Source: Karstenula rhodostoma CBS 690.94
Taxonomy: Eukaryota > Ascomycota > Dothideomycetes > Pleosporales > Didymosphaeriaceae
Assembly: GCA_010093485.1 (NCBI GenBank)
Contig: MU001492.1
Span: 1,473,122 to 1,537,121, forward strand
Length of the DNA stretch: 64,000 nucleotides
Direction: 5' to 3'
Shown here: piece after piece, positions 19,787 to 31,078 of the stretch
Layout of the letters: each line of letters begins with the position of its first letter
How positions within the stretch are numbered: the stretch's first letter is position 1
Translations under genes and position numbers: made by a program
The notes under the pieces: model-generated
Seen by the model: the letters and a program-made list of their open reading frames with translations, nothing else
What the model was told of the DNA's origin: nothing
The model's database searches: none

Positions 19787-20114
19787 CGCTAACGTGGCGG
19801 GAAGTAAAGGCGCTGCGGAACTTTGCGATGAGGGCGACAACAGCGGCGCGTCGGAGGACGCGATCGGCGACTCGCTAACACGTGATGTCTTTGTCGCGAA
19901 TGTGGATCTTGCCGTATCAGGCGCTTTGTCATCGGGCGTGGGGTTTGGGATTTGCGGGGAGGAAGAAAACTTCAGCTTCGACTGTCGTGACATTGTCGGA
20001 GATCTTGTTCGGGAGCAGTGGCAGTGAGATATCATGTTTGTTTGGTGGAACGGGAAGGTGCGTTCTGCGTTCTTGCCAATTGAACGCTGGGTGAATGAGG
20101 TGAAAGACGTGCAG

Positions 20115-20181
20115 GAGGATATTGGGCTAGGTACCTAAGGAGCCGGCTCTGTAGAAAAGCGGCGCGTCTTCTCTTGAGAGC
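20115..20181. repeat. diverged, short family 1 element copy
   Basis: Bases from about 20121 (ATTGGGCTAGGTACC) through GCCGGCTCTGTAGAAAAGCG match the core of the family 1 elements at 4379 and 11760. A 7-bp direct repeat (CGTGCAG, 20108-20114 and 20182-20188) brackets it, which is too short to prove insertion. It lies between RAD18 and DBP7. Confidence 0.4.
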
Positions 20182-20259
20182 CGTGCAGAAAGTCGCACTG
20201 AAACAGATCGAGGTAGACGCGTGAAGTCATGCACGCAGCAATTATTGGTATCATCTAAT

Positions 20260-22776
20260 CTAACCCAAGTTGAACTCATCCGCCATACCCGCATGCCGCA
20301 TGAACTTCTCCCGTGCTCTCACAGCTTTGCGCATCTTCGCAGCTTCCTCCGTATCATCCACCTTTGTATCCTCCAGCGCGGCCTTGCTAGCCACAGCACT
20401 CTTGTTGGCTCCCGTGGCAGCACCTCTGATCTTCGCCGGCTTCTTGCTCTCTCGTCCAGCTCCTGTCCTGAGACCCGGCACCTTCATACCACTAGGGCGC
20501 TCTCTCAGCGCGAACGCTTTTGCCAGATGACCCAAATGAAGTTGCTTGATGTCGAAGTACCCTCTTTCGGCCGCAACGTGGGTCGCATAGGCGCGGACGT
20601 GGCTTTGGTACCCTCGCCTAGCGCTTTCCAATCGTGCTGGAGAGGCAAGGGCCCATCGTTCGACGGCGAGTTGTAGATCGGTCGCTTTCTCCATGTACTC
20701 GCTCTTGTCTTTCATGACGCCGGATGTGACGAGTCCCTTCTTGAGAATCTCATCAGCGTCCTGACGACTGATGTGAATGCCTGTTTCGCCATCTTTCCTG
20801 TCAGTCTTCAAGATGTCAACGTATCCTTCTTCACAGCCTGGCATAAGGAAGATGCATGCACGCCCGTCGCGACCTGCACGGGCTGTTCGACCAATGCGAT
20901 GTAGATGGTCTTCTCGCGCAAATGCAGGGTCGAACTCAACCACAAGATCAACATTCGGCAGATCCAGACCACGAGAAGCAACGTCGGTCGCCAACAGCAC
21001 TGCAGGCTCATTGTTCTTTGTGAAATGGGCAAGTGTAGAGGTACGAAGGGACTGGGGCAAAGAACCATGAAGGCGATATGTTGTGACTTTATGCGTGTGT
21101 GGCGAAAGCGACGGCGATTCGGCATGCGTTACCGCAATCTTGGTTGGATCTGACTGCACCACCGGCTTCTTTTTGGGCTTCTTTCCATCAACTTCTTCAT
21201 CTTTTTCGCCCTTTTCCCCTTTCGTGCCCTCTTTCGTGCCCTCTTTCGTGCCTTCTTTCGTGTCGTCCGTAGTTGCCGCTTTTGCCTCTTCCAGGTTGCT
21301 GGTGAGTATATCGAAGTGAAAATCGACCGAGTCGGCACAGGATATGAATACGATAGCCTTCATAACGGAGCCTTTGCGGGCAAAGGCACGCTTCAAGAAG
21401 CTGATGAGAGACACCAGCCGCAGCTTAGGGGCCACAACAGCAAATGACTGCTTGAGCTGGGCCGGCGCAAAGAAAGCTTGGTCCTCGTTGTCTGCACCCT
21501 CACCCTCAGCCCTATCAGCAGGATCAGACCGTATATGCACAGCATCTTTTAAGCTGATTTCACCCAAGCGTTCTACGTCCAGCTTCATTGTAGCTGAACA
21601 CAGGACCGTAGTTCGCTTGGCAGGTAACCCAGGAATTCTCGAAGCCTCATCCTTTTGCGCTCTCATGCGGAGATTGAGATTGCCCACAATCTTCTGAATT
21701 TCCTCTTCGAATCCGAGTTCCATGAGACGATCTCCCTCGTCAAGCACCAACCATCGCACGTTGCTCACGTCCAAGGCTTTTGTGTGCTCTAGATGATCCG
21801 CGAGCCTACCAGGAGTGGCGACCAGAATGTTGATGCCTTTGCGTAACCGGGCTTTCTCTGACTTCTTCTTCTCACCACCAATCACGGTCGTCGCAACCAG
21901 CCAATGCGCACATCTGAGAAGATTGTCCAAAACATTCGCAATCTGCTTGCTAAGTTCTCGCGTCGGTGCCAGAATTATTGCAAATAGTCCGGAATCGCGA
22001 GACACGGAGTCATCGACCTTCCGTTTCCTCATATTCGCCGACAGCTCCATCAGTCTCTGCACAATCGGCAACAGGTATGCCAGCGTCTTTCCGGAACCTG
22101 TTTCGGCTTGTATGAAAGCATCCGAGTCGTCTTTTATCAGTTGTGACACAGCTGCCTTTTGAATAGCCGTAGGAGCCTTCAGATCCATCTTCTTGAGCAG
22201 ATGTGCGGCGAGCGTTGGCGATATGCCGAGCGACGTGAACGTATCGAGCTCGCTCGTGAGCGGTGCATTCGATGGTTCGACAGGCGCATCTTCTTCGGAA
22301 GGTTTGGCTGGTTGCGTTTGGGTGGTTGAGGTGGGATTGAACGAGAAGAGTGACGAGATAATCTGCTTGCCGCCCTTGGACGTGTCCTGCTTCGCTGCTG
22401 GGTTCTTCACCACGTTTGCATCGGTATGCGGTCGGAAGTCTGCAGCAGGCACATCGTCGTCAAATTTCTTGTGGTTATCTCCGCTCACTCTGGGTCTCTT
22501 TGCAGGCCGGTCATTGTCGTACTCGGGCGATCGGTGCGGTCGCTCGGGGCGCGGGCCCAGTTCCGTGCGATTCACATCTGTCGCGTTAACTGATAAGGGA
22601 AGAGGGGCCTTCGGTGCCCTCACTCCAGTCAAGCGCTCGGTGGCTTTCGTGTGCCAGTGCGCCGCGGCCTTCTTCGCTGTCTGTCGCTGTTTCCAGTTCC
22701 CCCCCTTGAACTGAGGCTTGTTTAAGATTCCGCTGTCCGGTATGGAAAAGTTGAGGAGCATGCCATCGTCGGCCAT
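20260..22776 (-). CDS. DBP7: DEAD-box ATP-dependent RNA helicase Dbp7 (838 aa)
   Basis: This is a single-exon gene. Dbp7 is a nucleolar helicase for early 60S ribosome assembly. The start MADDGMLLNF with FKGGNWKQR shortly after is typical of fungal Dbp7. Motifs run in order: Q motif (about 180-207), Walker A AETGSGKT (224-231), PTRELSKQ, TPGRL, DEGD at 346-349 (the DEAD variant seen in this subfamily), SAT, ATDVASRGLD and HRIGRTARAGRDG. A low-complexity insert with repeated KEGT units followed by KGEKGEK lies between motif III and motif IV. The C-terminus carries the family's basic extension ending REKFMRHAGMADEFNLG. The frame is open 28 codons upstream, but the Met at 22776 is chosen by family match. 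It is divergent from PAN6. Confidence 0.93.
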   Translation of the reverse strand: MADDGMLLNFSIPDSGILNKPQFKGGNWKQRQTAKKAAAHWHTKATERLTGVRAPKAPLPLSVNATDVNRTELGPRPERPHRSPEYDNDRPAKRPRVSGDNHKKFDDDVPAADFRPHTDANVVKNPAAKQDTSKGGKQIISSLFSFNPTSTTQTQPAKPSEEDAPVEPSNAPLTSELDTFTSLGISPTLAAHLLKKMDLKAPTAIQKAAVSQLIKDDSDAFIQAETGSGKTLAYLLPIVQRLMELSANMRKRKVDDSVSRDSGLFAIILAPTRELSKQIANVLDNLLRCAHWLVATTVIGGEKKKSEKARLRKGINILVATPGRLADHLEHTKALDVSNVRWLVLDEGDRLMELGFEEEIQKIVGNLNLRMRAQKDEASRIPGLPAKRTTVLCSATMKLDVERLGEISLKDAVHIRSDPADRAEGEGADNEDQAFFAPAQLKQSFAVVAPKLRLVSLISFLKRAFARKGSVMKAIVFISCADSVDFHFDILTSNLEEAKAATTDDTKEGTKEGTKEGTKGEKGEKDEEVDGKKPKKKPVVQSDPTKIAVTHAESPSLSPHTHKVTTYRLHGSLPQSLRTSTLAHFTKNNEPAVLLATDVASRGLDLPNVDLVVEFDPAFAREDHLHRIGRTARAGRDGRACIFLMPGCEEGYVDILKTDRKDGETGIHISRQDADEILKKGLVTSGVMKDKSEYMEKATDLQLAVERWALASPARLESARRGYQSHVRAYATHVAAERGYFDIKQLHLGHLAKAFALRERPSGMKVPGLRTGAGRESKKPAKIRGAATGANKSAVASKAALEDTKVDDTEEAAKMRKAVRAREKFMRHAGMADEFNLG

Positions 22777-23087
22777 GTTGTGTTGCTGGAGCTTGTTGTT
22801 GCCTCGGCGGGGTCTGAAGTTTCGCAAATCTCGACCACCAACTTTTTGGTGGAGATGCAAGGCGCACGGCCGATTTCCGAGGTACGCCGCTGCACGTGAC
22901 AGCCGTGTTCATATGTGCGCCGCACATCTGGGACTTGTTGTCGTATCTTTGCGACGATGTGAGCATGGAGGGTTATCCACTTTCTTCCCGCTTTCCAGCT
23001 GCACAGAGCACTTTCCATCCGAATTTCCATCGGATCCAGCTCTGGGAGCGGGTTCTTGCCTAGTCGGCTCCTCCGCTCCTCCCCGCC
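22777..23087. promoter_or_regulatory. shared promoter region of DBP7 and PAN6
   Basis: 311 bp separate the two divergent start codons, so both 5' UTRs and promoters must fit here. No TATA box is obvious. Confidence 0.5.
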
Positions 23088-24294
23088 ATGACTTCGATAC
23101 GGCACCTTCGAGGTATAGCACGCATCCCAACCCATTGAGACCTCTGCCTAACATTCCCAAGCTGCTGCAACCTGTAGCTACAGCACTGCCAGCTTCTGTC
23201 GCGTCTACCGAGCTCCCGTCGCACGCAATGCCCTCCGCTTCCTTTCTTCCACTCCACCTCTCAGAGATGCGAAGCACTTCGCTCCGGAGACCAAGATCTT
23301 CCGCGATGTAGAGCCCCTGCGACAATTCAGGAAAGCCGCGTTCCTAAGCAACCGAACCGTCGGCCTTGTCCCTACTATGGGCGCCCTCCACGAGGGCCAC
23401 CTCTCCCTCGTGCGCCATGCCGCCTCCGAAAACACTGATGTCGTCGTAACCATCTACGTCAATCCCACTCAGTTCGGGCTCAACGAAGACCTCGCTTCCT
23501 ATCCCAAGACGTGGGAAACTGACTTGCGCATGCTGCACACTCTGGACCGGGAGCTTGCAAGCGTGAAGGGCGCGGGCCGCGTCACCGCCGTGTTTGCGCC
23601 AACCACCAAGACAATGTATCCCATGCTACCGCCAGATAGCAGCATACCGGGCGTGGGGAGCTTTATTGAGATGCGCCCGCTGGGACAGCTATTGGAGGGG
23701 GCGAGCAGGCCGGTATTTTTTCGCGGCGTGGCCACCGTCTGCATGAAGCTTTTCAACATATGCCAACCGGAGCGCGTATACTTTGGGCAGAAGGACATCC
23801 AGCAAACCGTCGTTATCAGACGCTTAGTAAAGGATTTCCATCTCCCAATAGACGTTAAAATCGTGCCCACCTCGCGCGAACCAGACGGCCTAGCGCTATC
23901 GAGCAGAAACGTGTACCTGGGTGCCCGCCGGCGTACTGTAGGTATTGTGCTCAACCAGGCTCTGCGCAAGGCCGAAGCGCAATACAAAGCCGGAAAGCGC
24001 ACGCGCGGCGACATCTTATGGCCAGCGAGCGATCATGCGGACCAGACAAAGATGGCACAGGATTCTCTGGAATCTCACAAGCGGGCGCGGTTTGAGGTCG
24101 ACTACATCAGCCTTGCCGATCCGGAGACCATGGAAGAGCTTGACGAAGTAAATCCCGCGCGAGGCGCCATTCTCAGCGGCGCTGTGAAGATGATGCCGGT
24201 AGAGGAGCCAAATTCGTCTGAAGACCTAGGTGTGGGCGGTGGGCAGATTCCCGTAAGGCTGATTGACAACATCGTGTTAGACCCCGTCTCGTGA
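23088..24294 (+). CDS. PAN6: pantothenate synthase (pantoate-beta-alanine ligase, 385 aa)
   Basis: It joins pantoate and beta-alanine using ATP to make pantothenate, the CoA precursor. The core is unmistakable: PTMGALHEGHLSL (nucleotide-binding HIGH-like), FFRGVATVCMKLFN, FGQKDIQQ and REPDGLALSSRNVYL. The core frame has no ATG upstream of 23377 yet is clearly coding from about 23162 (DVEPLRQFRKAAF). I therefore infer a short first exon, 23088-23112, joined to 23162-24294 by a 49-nt intron with a CTAAC branch site; the sum is 386 codons with stop. The resulting N-terminus (MTSIRHLRAAA, then R..RNALRFLSS) is basic and Ser-rich like a mitochondrial presequence. That first exon is inference; the core is certain. 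Confidence 0.88.
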
Positions 24295-25157
24295 TGTCCA
24301 GTCGTAGAAAATGATTAATATGGAGCTGATAGCTAGGCTTGATCTCGAAGTCCAATATAAAAGGTATTTCAATTGAATTTTTACCTGCATGGTTAAGCGG
24401 TATGGCCCACGTCATATTTGAGCAGTCCTGCCCCTGTCCATCCTCATACCCGGTCGACTGGTCTCCATAGAAGACAGTTCATCTCGATCCAGCGTCTTTT
24501 ACCACCCTCATGCTGCTTATGATGGAAGAAGGGAAAATTTGTCAGCTACTGCCTCTGCGCAAGAACGTTGCGCACTTCACTACTTCTTCATTTCCCCTCT
24601 CCTGACTATCTCTAGGACGTACGAGAATAATTACATGCGAGACGCATTACAACTCGGTGGTGGCAACTTGACATCAGGACATACGAATCTACACAAGAGC
24701 TGGGCAGAGCGCCCGGCAGAAAATGCTCTGAGGATGACAGAGGAAAGTTTCGCGAAAATACTTGAGATACCTAGCGGGGAAGAACAGCACCTCCAGCAGG
24801 AGGAAGCGACAAGTCTATGGCGCAAGAACAGAACGCAAAAGGAAAAGCTAAATTAGCACACTAGTCTTTCAACAACACGGATCTGTATTGTTGACATCTA
24901 TGGAGGGCGCGTCCCAACGCCTGGCCTTCTCACTCGATGAAGACCATGACCGCCAGCACTAGCTTGTGACAGCCGGCCGCCTCGTCTATCCACATTCCCA
25001 TACAAACAAAAGCATCACGCCGGGTATATTCCCTTCCAAAAAAAAAGGTACCATGCCGGATACAATGCGCCGCTCCAATAACTCTAAGGCTCCGCATGCA
25101 ATCCATATCGTAACAAGTCGAGCTCCAACACATTCCTCCAAATATCCGCCAAACAAA
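24295..25157. other. intergenic between two convergent genes, 863 bp
   Basis: It holds the 3' ends of PAN6 and of the 729-aa gene. A 105-codon frame at 24539-24856 (+) has no recognisable motif and I do not call it. No repeat is seen. Confidence 0.4.
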
Positions 25158-27529
25158 TCAGGGCTGCTGAAGCGCATCGAAGTCCTCGTCGGTCATCCCC
25201 ATCATCACCTGACCCATCTGGCTGGCGAAGCCCAGCTCGGCATCTTCCAAGAGGTGCAGCTTCCGCTTTTTCTCGTCCAGTTCCCGTTGCATTTTTTCAA
25301 CCTCGCGTTTCTGGAAGAGACGGAGCTTTGCTGCCTCCGCACGCTTAGCCTCGAGACGTTTGTGCTTTTTGGGACGGTTCTCTTTGTCTTCGTCTTCGTC
25401 CTCGTCCTCGTTGTCGGAGGCGGGCCGCTTGCCGTTGCTGTTGTGGATCTTCTCGAGGAAGAGCGAGACGCTTAGGTCGTCCAAAGAACGATACTCGCCG
25501 GCTGGGGCGATGTAAGTAGTGGGCGGGCGAGGGTTGTCGACGCCGTGAGCACCTCGAGAAACGGAGATAGACGGCTGGGTGTTCCGGCCTTTGATCTCTC
25601 GCAAAGCCTTTCTATGTTTGCTGAAGGCTGTCTGCTTGCCCTTCTTGGGAGGCTGAATGGATGCGTCAACTTGGCCTCCAGTAGAAGATACCGGCGCCAG
25701 ATCGTCATCGTGGAGATCGAAATCGCCTGGCTTTCGCACGTGCGGCCAGCCGGTTGGAGGAGAGACTAAGACTGTCAGCATGAATCGCAACCGGATAAGC
25801 AACAAACTCACTCGACCCATAAAATTTCTCCACCGTATTGGCTACGGATACTGAAACAAAGTGCTTCTGGAACGAAGTAGCCATGTTCACGGCCACTTTT
25901 GCCTCGCCAAAATAGAGAAAGATGTACCCAACAGTGTAGAACAACTTTCGCCAGTTGAGAGCATCTTTCTTCTCCTGGAACGCCTGGAATGGGAACGTGA
26001 GCGTGGGAAGGCTCGGCCACCACGACGCGTGTTCCTGCTCGCCCGTCTCTTTGTTGATGTTGATGATCCAACCGAGGATTGCCTTGTTTGGTGCGCGGCA
26101 TGGAACGACCCAGGTCTCTGCCTCATCATTCTCGCCGAGGAACAGCATACGGCTGTGGACCTTGGCGATGCCTTTCGCTTTGAGGGTAGGGTTGGGAGTG
26201 AAGTCATCAAAGACGTATACGGAGGGATCGGAGACTAAGCGCTGCATGTTGTCGAGGAGTTTCTTCTTGCTCAGCAACTCGTTGACCTGTTCCAACTGGG
26301 TCGCGTCGTTGTCGGAGTAGTAGTCGTCCGTCTGAATGATCCTATTCACAGTCGCAGCGGTAGGATGTGCATCTGGATGTTTGATTAGTTTGAACAGGTA
26401 TTCAGGTGGGAAGTACTACCATTTGGGGCATACGTCTCTTTTATGTGAGTCAGTGCGGTAGACAACGATCCAGGGTTCTTTGCAGAAGTTGTATAAACAA
26501 CGTTCGCTTCACCGCAAAGCAGGAACACGTAGCAGACGACAGCCTGAAGTTGCATCCACGCGTCTTCGCGTACGCTGTGTGTGAACGCCTCCCATGGATA
26601 GTACAGCTCGTCAATGCTGTCGCGTAGCTGTGCCATGTCTTTGATCGCAGTATAGGCGCCTTTCGCGCGATCCCACAGAAGGAAGCGACACGGATAGACC
26701 TTCTTGTCATCAGACGGCAAGATCGCACATACTTCAGCCTCTTCATCTCTGCCTATCACCAGCTTTCTGCCCTGGTTCGGCAGGTGGAACGGTTCGGTTC
26801 GGACGTCTTTGTCGATATCCTCGAATGTGTACTCATCAACATCGGGCAATAGCTCAAACTTGGTGTACTTTTTCTCTTGAATCCACGCTTGGACTTCCTC
26901 TAATTGAGTGTCTGGGCCGGTTTCTTCTCCAACAAGCTTGCCAGTAGTATCTGGCACTGTTAGTCGGGTTCTAAGGTAATACTTCTGAAACTGGACGAGG
27001 ACTTACCGCGCGGAAGGAATTTCTTGTTCGCAGGTCGGGGCTGTCCCGCACGGTCGACACGCGGGGTGTCTTTCTGTGACGGAGCTGAAGAGCCACGAGC
27101 CGGAGCTGGGGAGCCGCTGTTGGTCGGGGGAGATGTTGCTGTAGATGCCTTCGCTGGCTTCTTTGCGGGGGTCTCTAACTTTGCTGCAGGCTTGCCAACC
27201 GGATGCGCGTCGGGGCCGCGGCGTGTAGACTTTGTGGCCTTGGAAGACGTAAATGAGTGCTTCTTCGAGGCATCCATGCGGTCGATGTATAGCTGCAGAG
27301 ATGATTTGCGTTCGTAGTAAGACTTCTTACGTCGTACTACATCGAGGGCATACTCGCCTGCGCGAGCCGCTTTGCGGGCGGACTCCGTCTGAGTACCTTC
27401 GGTATACTGAACGGATTCGCCAGTTCGGTCCAACTCGGGAGACGAAGGAGGCTCAGACAAAGTGGAGCTAGGCGACGGCGGCAGTGGATGGCCGCCCCGG
27501 ATGTAAATATCATCGCTTTGCTCGGCCAT
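25158..27529 (-). CDS. uncharacterised fungal protein with tandemly duplicated module and C-terminal coiled coil (729 aa)
   Basis: Exons are 27529-27007, 26956-26434, 26341-25812 and 25771-25158; introns are 49, 92 and 40 nt, and all phases agree (730 codons with stop). Exon 1 encodes a Ser/Pro/Lys-rich disordered head. Exons 2 and 3, of nearly equal length (523 and 530 nt), each encode a related module of about 150 residues: Y.F.D, then a K/R-L-.-.-G-.-.-EAE strand, then PW or PF.AF, W, and VCYVFLLCGEANV against VGYIFLYFGEAKV. Exon 4 encodes a disordered segment, an acidic run (NEDEDEDEDKENRPKK) and a long charged coiled coil (LRLFQKREVEKMQRELDEKK). I do not recognise the module. The acidic and basic runs suggest a nuclear protein. 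It is divergent from the spherulin gene. Confidence 0.75.
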
Positions 27530-27911
27530 CGTACAAGTTGTTGTTCGTCGTTCCGATGGGGCGTGATGAGTAGGGTGAGGTGAGTCGGGGAAGACGAGAT
27601 ACTGTTGGAGGGGTGACTACCTTATATACGTCTTGTGCTGCGACCGCACTTTTATTGGCGTGGGGTCGGGGCTGGGCAAGCGTGGTGGTTGCGCGCGGGT
27701 GAGGAGCAAAAAAGGCAACTGCGAGAGTTCGGACCTAAAGTTTTCCCACTTGCCGGTGATGTCACTGCAAACGCTCGAATCAACGAGGACAGTGAATGCA
27801 GGCATCACGTGGTGGTAACGCCACCCGTCCGCGTGGAAGCGAGGAATGCAGGGAAACAACATCCACACCATTCGATATAGCAGCAAGCAGACACAGATCT
27901 GAGACCTCGCC
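27530..27911. promoter_or_regulatory. shared upstream region of the 729-aa gene and the spherulin-like gene
   Basis: 382 bp lie between divergent start codons. No specific element is recognised. Confidence 0.4.
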
Positions 27912-29083
27912 ATGCTGTCTGTTCCAGGCGAAAGCTCCTCCAGAAGGTACCACCCGCCGCATAGCCCTGCCTCCTCGCACGGGAGGTTTTCCAGTGCCGG
28001 CAGCTCGCGCGATGCGCCGTTCGGCACGTCCTCCGGCGATATACCCTTGCAACAGCTCATCACTGGCGCTGCCTCCTCAAAGCCTTCCAGGCCTCTCCAT
28101 ACTTCTACCTCTAACCTCTCCCTCCAAAGTTGGCCTGGGCATCCACGACAACCGCCGAAAAGGCAACGCCGCCACATCGATGACCACGTTCTTGCTCTCT
28201 CAGTCACGATAACACTTGCGATCCTCGTACTCATCGGCGTCCCCCTGGGCGCTGTTCTACCGCAGAGATACGTCGTCCCGCTGCCCATCAACGTCATTGT
28301 TCCGTTCTATGTCTATCCAGATCAGGATGCGTGGGATAGGATGTTCCAGGCGTGAGTATTGGGTCTACCTCGCTCTCTTCACACGCCATCGTCGTGCTAA
28401 CCCGCAGCAACAGCGCCATCAAGCACCCTGAGACAAACTTCACCGTCATTGTCTCCGTGGACCACGGACCCAGCCCCTCGGCCTGGCCGCCCGGAGCCTA
28501 CCTCGCCCCCATAAAGCGGCTTAATACACTCCCCAATGTCCAAGCGATCGGATACGTCGACACAGACTACGGATCGCGCGATGGTGAGAAGGTGCGCAAA
28601 GAAATATCGACATATGCGGGTTGGAACAACACCGACCTTGCGATATCAGGAATCTTCTTCGACCACACACCAGCAGAAGACGTCGATGATGCACGCATAT
28701 ATTTGAAAAATGTTAGCGCGACGGTGAGACACACAGAGGGCTTTCTAGAGCCTACGATTGTTGTCCACAATCCAGGCAAAGTGCCGGCGGCGAACATGAC
28801 AAACTACCATGCCGATGTGACTGTGGTATTTGAGGGCGCGTACAAAGACATGCTGACAAGGGACGAGACCAAGGCCCAGCTGCGGGAACTGGGTGGCAGT
28901 CGCCATGATTACGCGGAGGTCATACACTCCGTTCCGCGTACTATGAGCCGAGGTGGCATCAGGAGAATAATCAATGGCGCAAGAAGGAATATCGGGTGGT
29001 TGTTCGTTACAGACCGAATGGGCGACAACAAATACGAGTGGTACAGCGATCGGTGGGAGGAGTTCCTGAATCTGACATTCTGA
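27912..29083 (+). CDS. membrane-anchored spherulin-4-like cell-surface protein (371 aa)
   Basis: Exons are 27912-28351 and 28408-29083, with a GTGAGT donor and CCGCAG acceptor; the joined frame is 372 codons with stop. Residues 1-90 are Ser/Pro/Arg-rich and cytoplasmic-looking. One membrane segment lies at about 94-117 (LALSVTITLAILVLIGVPLG), giving a type II anchor. From about 125 the protein follows the spherulation-specific family 4 pattern: IVPFYVYPD, a short helix, NFTVIVSVDHGPSP, GYVDTDYGSRDG, YAGWN and GIFFDHTPAED. The family is seen in fungi and slime moulds, where spherulin 4 is linked to spherulation and cell surface; enzymatic activity of this one is not established. Sequons (NVS, NMT, NLT) fit an external domain. 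Confidence 0.8.
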
Positions 29084-29516
29084 ATTGAGAGCTCTTTGCA
29101 TGTGCAACCAGGCAGCGTTTCTTGGGACATGATGTGATTTGACGAGAATGGTGGTGTTGGAAATTTTGAAGCCAGGAAACCAAAAAGCAGATAAAATTCG
29201 TTCTATAATTTATTGTATTCAACCATCTCTTCATACACACAGACAACTCACCAAACTATTGTGTCATTTTTAGTCTTTAGACTATAATGATGCGTTTCTC
29301 CATCGCTCCATACCCCGCGACAACCTGATGTAACAGCCCTCCCAGTGACAAATTCTTTTCCTTTCCCATTGGCCGTCTCCACTATCCCCATGACCATCAG
29401 GCAGAACACACAAGCATACTATCAACTTCGCTACTTCATCTTCGGCCATCACCATGCACCACACATCCTGAGGTGTGTCGACATCGAAGTCGAGCATCCA
29501 GCGCCCTGGATTGATC
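29084..29516. other. intergenic between convergent genes, 433 bp
   Basis: 3' flank of the spherulin-like gene and of the HET pseudogene. No element is recognised. Confidence 0.4.
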
Positions 29517-30979
29517 TTAAGTTTCGATTGGTTCCAGCGCTTCCCACACTGGCGCCCTGTGCAGATCGTCCCAGGTGAGACGATATCTAAAGCAAGACCC
29601 CTTGAGTGTGATCTTTCCATGGAGTCCGACCTGTCCTGGGGCGTTCGCTACCTGGATGTCATCAATACTCACCCTGGGCTGCAGATCGGTGAAGTCGTGT
29701 AGCTCGTGTGCCTTCGAATCTTTGAGGGTATTCTGGTAGGCCACAGGATGTTCGCTCCCGAGCCATGACCATGAAGGTGCGGGGAACACCTCATGTATTT
29801 CTTCTATTTGATGGCGCTTGGAAAGCCCATCTTTGTACCATAACAGTTGGCTCCATAGATCGGTTCGCCGCATACCCGAGATGGGAGTTTCGTCTGCGAT
29901 CACTTCCACTGCGTTGAGGATACCTTTCATGGCGACGATCTTGTCGCTTATCAACGTGAGCTTTCGTGCAGAATAGTTCTGGGTGAACACCTTCCAGACA
30001 TTAGCTAATCTCTGCCTTAGGATCTGCGTGTCCGCTGAGCCTGAAATGGCCCTGCAAAGCAGCTTCAGAGCCCACTTTTCTGTTGGATTGTCATCGTTGA
30101 GTAGCGAAGTAGATATCGGCGAGGATTCTGAGACTGATACTGTAAGGCAATCCCAAAATATCTCACCATTACCGTAGCAGAGAATGCGCGGCGATAACAG
30201 CTGTTCCTGGAGAATCCATCCTCGTGTATCTAGAGGGCCCTTTGGGCGAATGCCGGAATGTATGTGACTTGTGTTGGGGAAAATGTAGAATTTCTCTTCG
30301 CCGTCGAAGATCTCGCGTTCCCGATATGGAACGTCTTTCAAACGGTCGATACGAAATGGGCGAAGACACCTAGTCTTACGTGGGCGGAAAGTACCTTCTG
30401 AGTGCTGTTCAGAGTCTGCGACTGCGAGGGTGAACAAAGCCCGGTTGTATACAGAGCCCATCTTGGAAGCTTCGGATAACCAGTCATCTTGCGAGTCTTA
30501 GACGATGCAGAGTGCGTCTATCCATATATAGCGGATTCCAAGTCGTTTCCCAACACGAATGGCGACTTTGACATTTTAGAGAGTGTGTGCGCTGGGATCG
30601 CTTGCATATGATCGTTCAAGTTTGACAGTGTAGTACGCGGAAATCCTTCACGCCCCCAGAGGTGGCTAAGAGCTACATGAGGCTCATCCGCCGGTGTCTC
30701 CGTTACGAGTCTAGGACTGTCTGCCTTTTTGAGCTCACCTAAGTCTACAAGCCTAGTCGGTGTGAACGCTTGTTCTCGATGCATGGTACAGTGACCGTGG
30801 CCATTCAAACAATTATGTAGCCAAGCTGCTGTCATGGCGAAAGCGCTATCCGATTCCGTGGAATCATTGGGATATGACTCGATGCGGCTCAGCAAGCGAT
30901 CCCATGTAGCTGTAAATATTAGACACCGAACGCTCAATATGTTGGTCCACAATTGTATTTTCATAGTATGTGAACACAA
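29517..30979 (-). pseudogene. heterokaryon-incompatibility (HET) domain protein, broken by a frameshift and a stop
   Basis: The upstream piece (30979-30518) has the HET start region: PTRLVDLG, then HVALSHLWG and TTLSNLNDHMQAIP. The downstream piece (30461-29517) begins with the end of the HET core (SVYNRALFTLAVADS), followed by RGWILQEQLLSPRILCYG, which is also typical. Between them the correct frame reads RLGIRYIWIDALCIV, then TAA (30498-30500), then DSQDDWLSEASKM. The family has Gln at the stop position, so CAA became TAA. A one-base shift lies near 30570 in an A run (LSK to NVKVAIRV). HET proteins act in vegetative incompatibility and cell death; this copy cannot make the full domain. The ankyrin gene lies 100 bp upstream. 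Confidence 0.8.
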
Positions 30980-31078
30980 CTTGGTTCATGACGTTTGAAA
31001 CTATGAAGTGCGTGGAAATAGCGCAAGATTACACTCTCAGTATTAAACAAGTTGTAAAAGACTCACGTGGTATGCGTC

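Noticed and set aside
19787..20035. N-terminal extension of RAD18 to the ATG at 20035 or 19993
   Set aside because: The frame is open, but fungal Rad18 proteins start just before the RING and the extra residues are featureless; kept only as an alternative start.
24539..24856. 105-codon plus-strand frame as a gene
   Set aside because: It lies between two convergent 3' ends and has no motif, no splice logic and ordinary chance length.
27617..28297. 226-codon minus-strand open frame
   Set aside because: It is antisense to exon 1 of the spherulin-like gene, which has a membrane anchor and correct splice sites.
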